A stretch of 64,000 nt of DNA from Secundilactobacillus oryzae JCM 18671 (GTDB taxonomy: Bacteria; Bacillota; Bacilli; Lactobacillales; Lactobacillaceae), in the NCBI RefSeq assembly GCF_000740055.1, contig NZ_BBJM01000002.1, forward strand, positions 1 through 64,000, in the 5' to 3' direction. The notes under the pieces were generated by a model. The model was given only the letters and a program-made list of their open reading frames with translations, did not search any database and was not told the origin of the DNA. Positions 45,401 through 53,560 of this stretch are shown here, one piece after another (the first letter of the stretch is position 1; every line of letters begins with the position of its first letter). A program made the position numbers and the translations under genes.

Positions 45401-45526
45401 GGTGGTTTTACCAGCACCGGTTTTTCCACTGATTAAAAAGACGGGAAAATCCGAAAACGTTGTAAAATCAATCATTTCATCACGGTAAGGACCGAAATAA
45501 TGAAGTTCTAATTTTTGTGGTTTCAT
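42413..45526 (-). CDS. sbcC: Exonuclease subunit SbcC
   Basis: 1037 residues. With SbcD it forms an ATP-dependent nuclease that opens hairpins and trims double-strand breaks. The Walker A GKTGAGKTTIFDAM is at the N-terminus, and long coiled coils with many Gln/Leu heptads surround the zinc hook CPVCGATEHPAP (about 520). The C-terminus has LSGGESFIAALALALG and LFIDEGFGSLDEDAL. ATGA overlap with sbcD. It is the longest intact gene of the central part. Confidence 0.95.
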   Translation of the reverse strand: MKPQKLELHYFGPYRDEMIDFTTFSDFPVFLISGKTGAGKTTIFDAMVFALFGETSGKERDGKQMRADFATAEDETSVRFTFAHEGQTYEIERKPEQTVQKKNGGGRTDRPAKVTLTVYDATGQEVDQLTKINPVNDYVKNLLQLTASQFKQIILIPQGKFREFLTASSGDKEVILRDLFGTSLFENWAEALKTMLAEKKKTNASLEQNLGFLQQQLKWSDDNQVAATALGLATEQIALMKEQQTQAQIALTEKAQESKRAETKLNEARLKLTNGQKLTEQLQKLAELQLNQQSLTEEADHMAALKTHLGHLKWAQTLQGKVENWQTATNDLAKLTTDLATIDERLKRKNTDLASAQLRQAELTNQQDAMATLTKQLGKLEAVRGNYEKLTSVEAGLKTQNEKLASLKQEQLTVSESLTANQQAVTQLQETIAKESALLKQQTELKLQLNQLNGVAEQTRVVNNLQAQVTESQVQVTQATQIVQSAQQTHDDYQAAYEAVNQKWLTQEIARLSAQLEPGTPCPVCGATEHPAPALTTTIDVSEAEVKTAEEQLNQATTALSQAQQDLRAVETTLTERQQQAKNATDKLNQLAELPEGQSVEVALSDAQQKLSTTERDLEEIGQAKQDLRSLTAKVEAKQQQVEELRAHQSTEQLQQTALETQQRELLQQLPADLPTVEAYQARLTALQGQNNTYEAELKAAKEAVDELRTSVTQDTVNLGHTQTAIENRQAEIKTVTQQLTTATEQELQTTDLAELVHLIQQLDQVATIQQQSDQFRQRQSEIEGELKQAKATIGDQSQPDLTVLDEAVAEAEQAYHEASQAHYDAQQVIKANEELVHQMAKLVDQQTDQIKQLNELAALSEVVNGNGSQRLSLERYVLRTYLERVLNTANNRLQHLTNDRYRFVLADKPGSGRGKSGLDINIYDDNVGKDRSVNTLSGGESFIAALALALGLAEVIQNQAGGIKIEALFIDEGFGSLDEDALDRAMDTLQSMESGSRMIGIISHVRELRAQIPGQLIVSPNGNGESTVSYKTEVEV

Positions 45527-46644
45527 ACAGTCTCTTCCCCCATTGCATCAGTGAGTGTTAACGCCGCCCACTTATGTTGTTCATTCGTCAGCGATCCGCC
45601 GGTTGCTTCTTCATAAAAATGATCAAGCAAAACTAGCGGGTCCAAATTGGGATCCACTCGCGATTGCTGTTCGGCAATTTCAATACCATTTTGGCGATCG
45701 ATGCTGATAATGGACGGGTAAATTTTTCGTAACCGCGCCATAACATCAGTGATTTGCTGAGTATCCGCCAAACTAATGGCGATAAAATTATCCCGATTGA
45801 CAGTTTCGTAATACTTCGGATCTATCAACGTTTCGAAGGATTCCGTCAGGACCTGAATGTCCTTCACTGGGGTAATCGTTTTAAACGCTGTACTCATTTC
45901 CGCTGTATCAACAATCCAAACGCCCTTTTGCTGATTAGCCTCTGATAACGAAAACTTAACCGGTGAACCACTGTATTTCACCTTTTCAGCATGCAAGGCG
46001 TCCTTACCATGCAAATGACCAAGCGCCACATAGTCAAAAGCCGACAAGCTATCGACTGCAATGGCGTCTAAGCCGCCGACTTCGACACTCGTTTCCGAAT
46101 CCACGTGTTCACTTCCAGCAGCAAAGAAATGTGCCACTAAAACGTGCTTTTTGCTTGGATCAAATTGCTGCTGCATTTCAGTCACTAAACGGTTCATGGC
46201 TTGCTGAACATTTTGAATGGCGTCGTCTTCAAAGAAATGACGCACCTGGAAAGGTTCGAAATAAGGTAGTAAGAAGAACTGTGTGTCATCTAATTCTACG
46301 GGTTTCATGGCTTGTGCTACTGTCGTGTGCAAATAAAATTGGGTCGCTTCGTACCAGTGACTACCACTTCCCAACCGAGTAGCGCTATCGTGGTTCCCGC
46401 TAATGGCTAAAATTGGATAGTGATGGGTCAAATTTAAGTCACGAATCATGTCATCTAGCTCGTTAACGGACAGTTCACTGGCAACTTTACGATCGTATAA
46501 ATCACCGGCAATCACGACGGCATCGACGTGTTCCTCATCTGCAATGGCTAAAATTTGTTGATAAGCATCCCGTTGCTCCTCAACCAAATCAAATCCGTGT
46601 AATTTTTTGCCAATGTGCCAATCAGCTGTGTGTAGAAAACGCAT
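45523..46644 (-). CDS. sbcD: Exonuclease subunit SbcD
   Basis: 373 residues of the Mre11-type calcineurin-like phosphoesterases. Metal ligands are in HTADWHIGK, VIAGDLYDR, AISGNHDSATRLG and FDYVALGHLHGKD. It supplies the Mn-dependent nuclease of SbcCD. AAGGAGG lies 6 bases before ATG 46644; the in-frame start at 46686 has none. It overlaps sbcC by 4 bases. Confidence 0.95.
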   Translation of the reverse strand: MRFLHTADWHIGKKLHGFDLVEEQRDAYQQILAIADEEHVDAVVIAGDLYDRKVASELSVNELDDMIRDLNLTHHYPILAISGNHDSATRLGSGSHWYEATQFYLHTTVAQAMKPVELDDTQFFLLPYFEPFQVRHFFEDDAIQNVQQAMNRLVTEMQQQFDPSKKHVLVAHFFAAGSEHVDSETSVEVGGLDAIAVDSLSAFDYVALGHLHGKDALHAEKVKYSGSPVKFSLSEANQQKGVWIVDTAEMSTAFKTITPVKDIQVLTESFETLIDPKYYETVNRDNFIAISLADTQQITDVMARLRKIYPSIISIDRQNGIEIAEQQSRVDPNLDPLVLLDHFYEEATGGSLTNEQHKWAALTLTDAMGEETV

Positions 46645-46733
46645 GGTGATCCTCCTTTTTGTCTCGTTCAATTTTATTGATATCAATTGTAACTTTAATT
46701 ACGGTTTCTGGAAAACTTTTCTGGGCATCACGC

Positions 46734-46768
46734 CACTATTAAAGGAAAAAATTTGCTCATTAATAGTG
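46734..46768. promoter_or_regulatory. Inverted repeat upstream of amino acid permease
   Basis: CACTATTAA (46734-46742) and TTAATAGTG (46760-46768), perfect arms 17 bases apart, in the 260-base region between the divergent sbcD and permease genes. Possibly an operator. No other signal was identified there. Confidence 0.35.
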
Positions 46769-46904
46769 TTTCATGTATCATGTTCTCATATTGTTTTAAA
46801 CTTTTTTAACTTTTTAATGCTAGATATATCAACGGATTCATCAGATAAAGTTAGAAAATGCTTCATATTGAATAATAAAATTAGTACGAAAGGGACTTTA
46901 GGCT

Positions 46905-48314
46905 ATGCAAAGAAAACTAAGCGCAAGACAGATGCAAATGATCGCCCTCGGTGGAACAATTGGTGTGGGACTCTTCATGGGGTCCACCTCCACCATCAAG
47001 TGGACCGGTCCCTCCGTCCTAATCGCGTACGGAATCGCTGGTATTTTTCTCTACTTCATTATGCGGGCCCTCGGTGAGATGTTATACGTTGATCCGGATA
47101 CTGGTTCATTTTCGAAATTTGCGACTGAATATATGCACCCGGTTTTCGGTTATTTGACTGCCTGGAGTAATATCTTCCAATTTATCGTCGTCGGCATGAG
47201 TGAAATGATTGCCATTGGTGGTTATATGGAATTCTGGTGGCCTGGACTTCCAGATTGGATTCCCGGTTTGATTGCCATTCTGTTCCTCAGCCTTGCCAAC
47301 CTAATTTCCGTCAAGATGTTCGGAGAGTTGGAATTTTGGTTCTCACTCATCAAGGTTGTCACAATCATCCTAATGATTGTGGCCGGCTTGGGCCTCATCA
47401 TTTTTGGGATCGGCAATCACATGCATCCAATCGGAATCAGCAACATGTGGACAAACGGTGGCTTCTTCACCGGTGGTGTCAAAGGCTTCATTTTCGCCCT
47501 CTCCATTGTTCTTGCGTCATATCAAGGGATTGAGTTAATTGGGGTTACAGCTGGTGAAGCTGAAAATCCTCGTCATACCCTTGTTAAGGCCATCCAATCA
47601 ACGGTTGCCCGAATTTTAATTTTCTACATTGGTGCCATCTTCGTGATTGTTTCAATCTACCCTTGGAATAAACTTGATGCACTAGGTTCACCATTCGTTG
47701 AAACGTTTGCCAAAATTGGAATTACCGCCGCAGCTTCAATCATTAACTTCGTGGTGGTGACGGCTGCCCTCTCTGGTTCAAACTCTGGTATTTACAGTGC
47801 CAGCCGCATGGCCTTTACCTTGGCTAACCGGGGCGAATTACCAAAGGGATTTTTAAAGCTAAACCGCCACGGTGTCCCTTATTGGTCAGTTATCGCCATT
47901 TCGTTGGGAATTTTTCTTGGTGTGGTCCTTAACTTCTTGATTCCAATTTTCTGGCCAGACGCTAGCAACATTTTCGTGCTGGTTTACAGTTCAAGTGTCC
48001 TGCCTGGTATGATTCCTTGGTTCGTGATTTTGATTAGCGAAATTCGGTTCCGAAAGGTCCATCAAGATAAAATGGGTGATCACCCATTCAAGATGCCGTT
48101 TGCGCCCGTTTCAAACTACATCACCATCTTCTTCCTGGTTCTCACCTTACTATTCATGTTCGTGAACCCAGAAACTCGAGTTTCTATTATTGTGGGTGTA
48201 ATCTTCCTGGCAATTATGACCATTCTCTACTTCGTTAAGTTCCATGGTAATGAAGAAGAGGCGATTGCCAAATCAAAACAAGGCGAAGAAGCCGTTAAAA
48301 ACGATAAATTTTAA
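46905..48314 (+). CDS. Amino acid permease, AAT family of APC superfamily
   Basis: 469 residues with about twelve membrane helices. ARQMQMIALGGTIGVGLFMGS is the family-defining first helix, with FSKFATEYMHPVFGYLTAWS and GVTAGEAENPRHTL downstream. Members import single amino acids by proton symport; lysine, D-Ser/Ala/Gly and aromatic amino acid carriers are in this group, and I cannot choose among them. A weak ribosome binding site (GAAAGGGA) precedes the ATG. Confidence 0.9.
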   Translation: MQRKLSARQMQMIALGGTIGVGLFMGSTSTIKWTGPSVLIAYGIAGIFLYFIMRALGEMLYVDPDTGSFSKFATEYMHPVFGYLTAWSNIFQFIVVGMSEMIAIGGYMEFWWPGLPDWIPGLIAILFLSLANLISVKMFGELEFWFSLIKVVTIILMIVAGLGLIIFGIGNHMHPIGISNMWTNGGFFTGGVKGFIFALSIVLASYQGIELIGVTAGEAENPRHTLVKAIQSTVARILIFYIGAIFVIVSIYPWNKLDALGSPFVETFAKIGITAAASIINFVVVTAALSGSNSGIYSASRMAFTLANRGELPKGFLKLNRHGVPYWSVIAISLGIFLGVVLNFLIPIFWPDASNIFVLVYSSSVLPGMIPWFVILISEIRFRKVHQDKMGDHPFKMPFAPVSNYITIFFLVLTLLFMFVNPETRVSIIVGVIFLAIMTILYFVKFHGNEEEAIAKSKQGEEAVKNDKF

Positions 48315-48320
48315 TCACAA

Positions 48321-48348
48321 AGAATCGCCATAATGGCGGTTCTTTTTT
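48321..48348 (+). terminator. Terminator of amino acid permease
   Basis: AGAATCGCCA/TGGCGGTTCT stem with tiny loop, then six T. Confidence 0.82.
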
Positions 48349-48451
48349 AGATTTTAATTGTGAAAAACATTGCAAATATTAAAACTTGATTTGTCAATTT
48401 AAGACTCCTATAGTAGGGGTGTAGCAGAAAATATGCATAGGAGGTTTTCTC

Positions 48452-49087
48452 ATGACACAAGTTTTGGTTTTAGGTGCAAACGGCCAAATCGCCAAGTTGG
48501 CAGAAGAACGTTTCTTCGCTGACAGCGATGTCTCAGTCCGTTTGTTTCTAAGAAACGCTTCACGTTTGGGTGATCTTGGCAATAAAGCTGAGGTCATCGA
48601 AGGTGATGTCACTGATGAAGCAGCTTTAGCAAAAGCCGTTCATGGCTCTGATGTTGTTTATGCCAACCTTTCGGGGAGTAACATTGAGGCACAAGCCAAG
48701 TTGGTCGTGAACGCCTTGCATACCGAGCACGTCACCCGTCTTATTTGGATTTCGACACTCGGCATCTACGATGAAGTGCCTGGTAAATTTGGTAAATGGA
48801 ACAATCAAACCCTTGGAAGTTACATTACCAACTACGCCGCAGCTGCAAAAGTTCTAGAGGAATCTGATCTCGATTACACCATTATTCGTCCTGCTTGGTT
48901 AACCAACAAGGATGAAATTGATTACGAGACGACCCAAAAAGGCGAAACCTTCAAGGGTACAGAGGTCTCCAGAAAAAGCGTCGCGGACTTCGTTTATCAA
49001 CTCGTTAAGGATCCGACCAAGGAAATTGGCCATTCTGTTGGGTTGAATAAACCGAATACCGACGGCGACAAACCTGCTTGGTACTAG
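48452..49087 (+). CDS. NAD(P)-binding atypical SDR (NmrA/YwnB-like)
   Basis: 211 residues with the N-terminal dinucleotide motif VLGANGQIAKLAEE, EGDVTDEAAL, and YTIIRPAWLTN where classical SDRs carry YxxxK. These proteins are redox sensors or oxidoreductases of unknown substrate. ATAGGAGG precedes the ATG. Its own promoter and terminator indicate a monocistronic gene. Confidence 0.87.
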   Translation: MTQVLVLGANGQIAKLAEERFFADSDVSVRLFLRNASRLGDLGNKAEVIEGDVTDEAALAKAVHGSDVVYANLSGSNIEAQAKLVVNALHTEHVTRLIWISTLGIYDEVPGKFGKWNNQTLGSYITNYAAAAKVLEESDLDYTIIRPAWLTNKDEIDYETTQKGETFKGTEVSRKSVADFVYQLVKDPTKEIGHSVGLNKPNTDGDKPAWY

Positions 49088-49157
49088 TCCCCTACCCCTA
49101 ATCATTTAGCAACATTCTAATTCATACCCGTCCCCCTACAACGCGGTATGCCCTAAG

Positions 49158-49188
49158 CGATTCAGCGTAACTGCTGAATCGTTTTTTT
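49158..49188 (+). terminator. Terminator of SDR gene
   Basis: CGATTCAGC and GCTGAATCG with a 6-base loop, then seven T. Confidence 0.88.
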
Positions 49189-49292
49189 ATTTCCGTTTTC
49201 TACAATCCAGTCACAATTTCGTGACAATCCAACTTTCGGCTGCAATTCATGGCAAAATAGGAATCAATCAATCATTTAAGGAGATTACTCAC

Positions 49293-50465
49293 ATGCTTAA
49301 TTTGAAAAAAATGACGCTGGCCTTCGTCACGGCTGTTGCGCTCACAGGCTTTGCAGGTGGTACAGCCCAGGACGCTAGTGCTTCGGCTTATTCAACGGTC
49401 TCATCCACTTCGATGACTAAGACTGCTTACCATAAGAAGAGCACGAGCGGTGCTGTCTATAATGCTAGCCACACCAAAGTGGTCGCAAAGCTCAAGTCTT
49501 ACCCCAACACCACTTGGTACGCAACGAAGAAAGTTACTTTGAAGCATAACGGCAAAAAGGCCGTTTACTACAAGGTTAAAAATGGCGCTGGCACTAAGTC
49601 CGGAATTGTTTGGCACAAATACGTCGTCAAAGGTGCAGCACCCTTTGGTTTAAAATACGCAAAAGCAGCTGTAGCTTACGACGCTGATTCAAATAAAACG
49701 GTTTGGTCCAAGAACGGTAATACCGCTCGTCCAATTGCTTCAGTTTCCAAAATCATGACCCTTTATCTCGTTCAGGAAAAGGCTGCTGGATCAAGTGGTT
49801 CATGGAGCTCAAAAGTGAACACATCATACTCAGGTTTGAAGCGAATGGGACTAGACAGTGCTTGTGGTGGTTTCCGATTCACCAAGAATTCCTACACGGT
49901 TAAGCAACTTTTCGACGCTGCCTTAATTGATTCTTCAAACAACGCTGCTATCGCATTAGGCCAATGGGTCGCTGGTGGCTCAACACCAACCGCCAACAAA
50001 AAATTCATCACGATGATGAACAGCCAAGCTGACGAATGGGGCTTGAAGCACACCAACTTCGTTTCCTCATCCGGCTTGGAACAATCTGACTTAAGAACCT
50101 TTGGCTACTCAATCGGCGGTAGCGATGCCAACATGGTCTCCGCTAATGACGTTGCCATCATCGCTGACCATTTGATTACAGACTTCCCTAGTACGTTGAC
50201 GACGGCGAAGGTCAAATCCATGACGTTAAGCGGTCAAACGCTATACAACTACAACAATATGTTGCCAGGTCGGAAATACTACTCGGCTTCTCTTAACGTG
50301 GATGGCTTAAAGACGGGATACACGCCCAAAGCCGGTTACTGTTTCGTAGGTACTGGTCAAAAATCTGGCCATAACCGCATTATCACGGTCGTCTTGCATG
50401 ATGAAAACGAGTTTACTGAAACTAAATCCATCATGAACATGGCTTACAACAAAAACTTGCTATAG
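49293..50465 (+). CDS. Secreted D-alanyl-D-alanine carboxypeptidase (S11)
   Basis: 390 residues with a signal peptide (cleavage near ASA-SA). Residues about 45-115 form an SH3-like module (KVVAKLKSYPNTTWYA...WHKY), unusual in its N-terminal position. The penicillin-binding domain follows with SVSK (Ser150 nucleophile, Lys153), SSN (214-216) and KTG in DGLKTGYTP. It trims the terminal D-Ala from peptidoglycan stems. TAAGGAG precedes ATG 49293. It lacks the C-terminal amphipathic anchor typical of PBP5, so the SH3 module may hold it at the wall instead. Confidence 0.9.
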   Translation: MLNLKKMTLAFVTAVALTGFAGGTAQDASASAYSTVSSTSMTKTAYHKKSTSGAVYNASHTKVVAKLKSYPNTTWYATKKVTLKHNGKKAVYYKVKNGAGTKSGIVWHKYVVKGAAPFGLKYAKAAVAYDADSNKTVWSKNGNTARPIASVSKIMTLYLVQEKAAGSSGSWSSKVNTSYSGLKRMGLDSACGGFRFTKNSYTVKQLFDAALIDSSNNAAIALGQWVAGGSTPTANKKFITMMNSQADEWGLKHTNFVSSSGLEQSDLRTFGYSIGGSDANMVSANDVAIIADHLITDFPSTLTTAKVKSMTLSGQTLYNYNNMLPGRKYYSASLNVDGLKTGYTPKAGYCFVGTGQKSGHNRIITVVLHDENEFTETKSIMNMAYNKNLL

Positions 50466-50474
50466 GAACAAATA

Positions 50475-50512
50475 AAGACGTCTCATCCATAAAGGATGAG
50501 ACGCCTTTTTTT
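50475..50512. terminator. Terminator between carboxypeptidase and luxS
   Basis: GTCTCATCC and GGATGAGAC stem, flanked by A and T runs; it serves both converging genes. Confidence 0.85.
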
Positions 50513-50521
50513 GTAACCTTA

Positions 50522-51001
50522 TTAGATAACGTGACGTTCAAATGGCTTGTCACTGATTCCTTCATCAAGAATCTTCTTGCTCCATTCTTTAGCGGAAAAG
50601 AGTGAGTGGTCGCGGTAGTTTCCACAGCTCGTGATATCTGTACCAGGAACATCTTCCCACTTAACCACGTTGGCAATTTCTTCAAGTGAACTCTTGAGGG
50701 CCCTGGCAACTTCGGTCGTGGTGTGTTCACCCCACATGATTAAATGGAAACCAGTCCGACAACCAAATGGTGAACAGTCAATCACACCGTCCATGCGGTC
50801 ACGGAGCAATCCGGCAAGCAAGTGTTCAATCGTGTGTAAACCGGCCGTTGGAATCGCATTTTCGTTAGGTTGAACTAAACGCAAATCAAAGTTCGTGATG
50901 GCATCACCCTTGGGTCCGTTTTCCTCAGTGATGAGGCGAACGTATGGTGCTTTAACCTTAGTATGATCCAGTTGAAAACTTTCTACTTCTGTCTTTGGCA
51001 T
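50522..51001 (-). CDS. luxS: S-ribosylhomocysteine lyase
   Basis: 159 residues. LuxS splits S-ribosylhomocysteine into homocysteine and DPD, the AI-2 precursor. Metal ligands are His56 and His60 in HTIEH and Cys126 in TSCGNYRDH; the catalytic Cys is Cys81 in [11 protein letters not shown] 51001 follows AAAGGTGA. The gene has an excellent promoter and a leader hairpin of its own. No pfs (mtnN) gene is adjacent. Confidence 0.97.
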   Translation of the reverse strand: MPKTEVESFQLDHTKVKAPYVRLITEENGPKGDAITNFDLRLVQPNENAIPTAGLHTIEHLLAGLLRDRMDGVIDCSPFGCRTGFHLIMWGEHTTTEVARALKSSLEEIANVVKWEDVPGTDITSCGNYRDHSLFSAKEWSKKILDEGISDKPFERHVI

Positions 51002-51036
51002 ATTATTTATCACCTTTCTGTCTTATGTTTCACTTT

Positions 51037-51075
51037 AAAAGGCACTCGTTCCCTGTCACGCAAGGGGCGAATGCC
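51037..51075 (-). promoter_or_regulatory. Hairpin in the luxS leader
   Basis: Minus strand GGCATTCG (51075-51068) pairs with CGAGTGCC (51048-51041), with an inner CCC/GGG, followed by TTTT. It resembles the terminator half of a T-box (compare GCATTCGTCC...GGACGAGTGC in the Met T-box), but there is no recognisable T-box core. It could be an attenuator or a relic. Confidence 0.45.
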
Positions 51076-51126
51076 AAAATCGGATAACCTCTTCAGTCGT
51101 ACAATTATTAATCAGATGCTATTTTT

Positions 51127-51155
51127 AGTATAGTAACCGCAAAACTAAATGTCAA
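51127..51155 (-). promoter_or_regulatory. Promoter of luxS
   Basis: Minus strand TTGACA, 17 bases, TATACT: close to consensus, so strong basal expression is expected. It starts 3 bases beyond the end of the upstream acetyltransferase gene. Confidence 0.9.
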
Positions 51156-51157
51156 TT

Positions 51158-51655
51158 TTAGCCGGCATCGGCTAAGCGAATGTCACGGATGTACCAAGTG
51201 TCACAGCCTGGATGCGGGTCCTGCGGTAAAGGTGCTTTTAACCGTTCGAACTGGTACTTTTGATAAAGCTGGTTAGCGACTGGTAACCGGCTGTCCGTTA
51301 CAATATAAATCCGTTCATAGCCATCCTGAAGCGCGTAGTCCATTGCCTGCTTCATCAGCTGTTTGGAAAGACCGTGACCGCGAGCTGATTTATCAATGTA
51401 TAACTTTTGAAGTTCACAAATACCAGCTTCCCAATCCAAAGGACCGATACCAACACCTCCCACAACTTCATCTTGCTCATTCACGGCTACCCAATAGGCG
51501 CCGTGCGCCAGTTTTTCATAGTAACTAGCTAACTCATCAAGCTGCGGGTCAAAATAAGCCGTCCCAGGTTTATCCAACTGAGCATCCCTGAGGCTTTCTT
51601 GTAAGATTCGTTTCATGGGCTGGTTATCCCGTGACTCCATTTTTCGAATGCGCAT
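51158..51655 (-). CDS. GNAT-family N-acetyltransferase
   Basis: 165 residues. The acetyl-CoA site is ARGHGLSKQLMKQAMDYA, preceded by AGICELQKLYIDKSARG, the beta4-alpha3 core of GNAT enzymes. The target amine is unknown. The start is uncertain: ATG 51655 has a weak GAGAGAAG site, ATG 51697 has none. No terminator separates it from luxS. Confidence 0.82.
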   Translation of the reverse strand: MRIRKMESRDNQPMKRILQESLRDAQLDKPGTAYFDPQLDELASYYEKLAHGAYWVAVNEQDEVVGGVGIGPLDWEAGICELQKLYIDKSARGHGLSKQLMKQAMDYALQDGYERIYIVTDSRLPVANQLYQKYQFERLKAPLPQDPHPGCDTWYIRDIRLADAG

Positions 51656-51748
51656 CGCGTCACTTCTCTCATCGTTTTTTAATGATTCTACCAACATCTG
51701 ACAGGGAAGTCAAAAAAACTCGTGATTAGGTTCAATCAGGAGTTAGTC

Positions 51749-52150
51749 TTATTTATCTTCCAAAACATCATCCAGTTGATGGCGAATTTCATCATACTTC
51801 TCTGGAAACGCCGCAAATATTTGTTTGTACACATTTTTTCCTGCCGGTGTTAAGCCAATAATTCTTAACCGGCGATTACCACTCACGGTATGCTCCGTAA
51901 TCATTTTTTGCTTAAGCATACTTGAAATCTTAGTAGACACGTATGAATTTTGCATCCCCGTTTTCTTAGCCAAACTCGAAGCCGTCATCGCCCCTTCAGT
52001 TGCGAGTTCACAAATAATGGCAAGATCGTTAAGCGAAAGATTCTGCTCATCCAAGAAATGGGTCGAAAACGCAGAAACTACGCGTCTAAGATTGATTAAT
52101 TGCTGAATCCCGTCATGAATTTGTATTTCAGTCGAATCTTGAGATGCCAT
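51749..52150 (-). CDS. MarR-family transcriptional regulator
   Basis: 133 residues with a winged helix: LAIICELATEGAMTASSLAKKTGMQNSYVSTKISSM then the wing TVSGNRRLRIIGLTPAGK. These proteins repress drug, stress or aromatic-acid responses. GGGGAGGT precedes the ATG. The target is not evident; it is 53-94 bases from the acetyltransferase gene on the same strand and may control it. Confidence 0.87.
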   Translation of the reverse strand: MASQDSTEIQIHDGIQQLINLRRVVSAFSTHFLDEQNLSLNDLAIICELATEGAMTASSLAKKTGMQNSYVSTKISSMLKQKMITEHTVSGNRRLRIIGLTPAGKNVYKQIFAAFPEKYDEIRHQLDDVLEDK

Positions 52151-52372
52151 CCAAGTACCTCCCCAGGTAGTTGAAATTCATTAGCGGACAATTTACTCGC
52201 TTTTTGTCGGAATTTCTTTCTTATTTAATCATATTAAAAAGGTTAATGAAAAATCAGTAAACAACCTTAACAATTTATTTTAGACTTTTTTCCGTCATTT
52301 TCCTTAATCATGGTTTGATTCCAAACATTATGCTAGTATTAGGCTAATAAGGGACCTTTGGAGGGCAAGCTT

Positions 52373-52747
52373 ATGAAATACTACCGCATCAATTTCAACA
52401 ACAAAATTACCGATGAAACGGTAACGATTCGGTATAAGGTAATTTTAGAGGAGCCGGAAGAACAAAAGAGTATCATGCAATTTGGGAGTGCTACGTTTCA
52501 AATATTATCCGCACCAGACAACTACTTCTTGATGGGGCAGGCAGCCTTACAGATTATTCGCATGATTAATCTAGGCATGGATGATAGCTATTGTCTTACT
52601 CACGTTACATTTGCATCAAGTCAAAACCAAGATATTTTAAAAGTCCCAAAACGGGCGGCAGTTGAATCCGCTATTCGTGAAACTAATTTAGATCCGAATG
52701 CACCATTACCGGCAATTGATATTGTGAAACAGAATTTAATCGGCTGA
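52373..52747 (+). CDS. Hypothetical protein
   Basis: 124 residues, soluble, mixed alpha/beta (YYRINFNNKITDETVTIRYKV, then a central helix MGQAALQIIRMINLGM). I do not recognise the family. The strong site GGAGGG before ATG 52373 and its own terminator support expression. An in-frame start at 52358 is less likely. Confidence 0.65.
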   Translation: MKYYRINFNNKITDETVTIRYKVILEEPEEQKSIMQFGSATFQILSAPDNYFLMGQAALQIIRMINLGMDDSYCLTHVTFASSQNQDILKVPKRAAVESAIRETNLDPNAPLPAIDIVKQNLIG

Positions 52748-52750
52748 CTA

Positions 52751-52783
52751 AAAAGGCGTCCGAAATTTAATTCGGACGCCTTT
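52751..52783. terminator. Bidirectional terminator
   Basis: AAAAGGCGTCCGAA and TTCGGACGCCTTT flank a 6-base loop between converging genes. Confidence 0.88.
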
Positions 52784-52786
52784 CGT

Positions 52787-53494
52787 TTATTTAAAAGTAA
52801 TACTTGGCTGTTCAATCGTCACAATCTGAGTTTCGATGTCTCCACCCAGGTACTGTTGAATACTGTCAGTGAGCTCCTTAAGGACTCGTTTGTGGTCCTC
52901 ACGCCATTCTGGCTTTAGACACTCCACGTACATAAGGAAGTTAGTAGAATCCTCTGTTGCCTCTGAAATTTGTGAATCACGCCATGCCCAGCAACGACTC
53001 GTTACTTTAGCTTCATCACGATAAATAACTTCGCCTGCCAAAGCTGGTTCATTGTCGTCCTCACCAATTGCGGTAAAGGGTTCGCCCCCCTCAGCAACGG
53101 TCAGCTGCATGTCTCCCACAATTTTGTCTTCGTCCAAACAGCCAACTGGGAAGCCGTACTTCAATGAAATGACGTTGTACAAATCCACAATCGGATCGAT
53201 GCTAGGAACAGGATTCCCCTTCTTGGCCCGTTTCAGCAAATTTTCAACCGCGAATCGCGCCCCCTTCTTCGTTTTAAACTTCGAAAAGGCTTCTCGCCAT
53301 TCATGAATGAAGGGATTTTTGCTAATTGGCTCGTACGGAATTAAGTCTTCCACCTGGTCATTTGCTTCTCGCAACAAGTTTGCAGGCACTTGGCCGTGAT
53401 CGTGATTGTCGATGCCCCGCACCGTAATCACCGCAACTTGAACATCCGGAAATAGTTCCCAAAAGGGTTTTGTAATTGTAAATTGATGTAACAT
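52787..53494 (-). CDS. Free-standing B3/B4 tRNA-binding domain protein
   Basis: 235 residues matching the B3/B4 domain of phenylalanyl-tRNA synthetase beta subunit (PF03483), with no other synthetase domain. Signature segments are VAVITVRGIDNHDHG, NPVPSIDPIVDLYNVISLKYGFPVGC and GEVIYRDEAKVTSRCWAWRDS. In the synthetase this domain hydrolyses mischarged Tyr-tRNA; solo copies may edit or bind amino-acid-like ligands, which is not established. GGGAGTGAAG precedes ATG 53494. Confidence 0.82.
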   Translation of the reverse strand: MLHQFTITKPFWELFPDVQVAVITVRGIDNHDHGQVPANLLREANDQVEDLIPYEPISKNPFIHEWREAFSKFKTKKGARFAVENLLKRAKKGNPVPSIDPIVDLYNVISLKYGFPVGCLDEDKIVGDMQLTVAEGGEPFTAIGEDDNEPALAGEVIYRDEAKVTSRCWAWRDSQISEATEDSTNFLMYVECLKPEWREDHKRVLKELTDSIQQYLGGDIETQIVTIEQPSITFK

Positions 53495-53560
53495 CGTCTT
53501 CACTCCCAACGTTTAATTAATTTCAGTATAGGCTAGGTTGGAAGCGATACCAATAAGGTT

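Noticed and set aside
45963-46382. 139-codon plus-strand frame opposite sbcD
   Set aside because: Shadow of sbcD, whose catalytic motifs are intact on the other strand.
46607-47077. 156-codon plus-strand frame overlapping the permease start
   Set aside because: It begins antisense to sbcD, crosses the promoter region and ends inside the permease in another frame.
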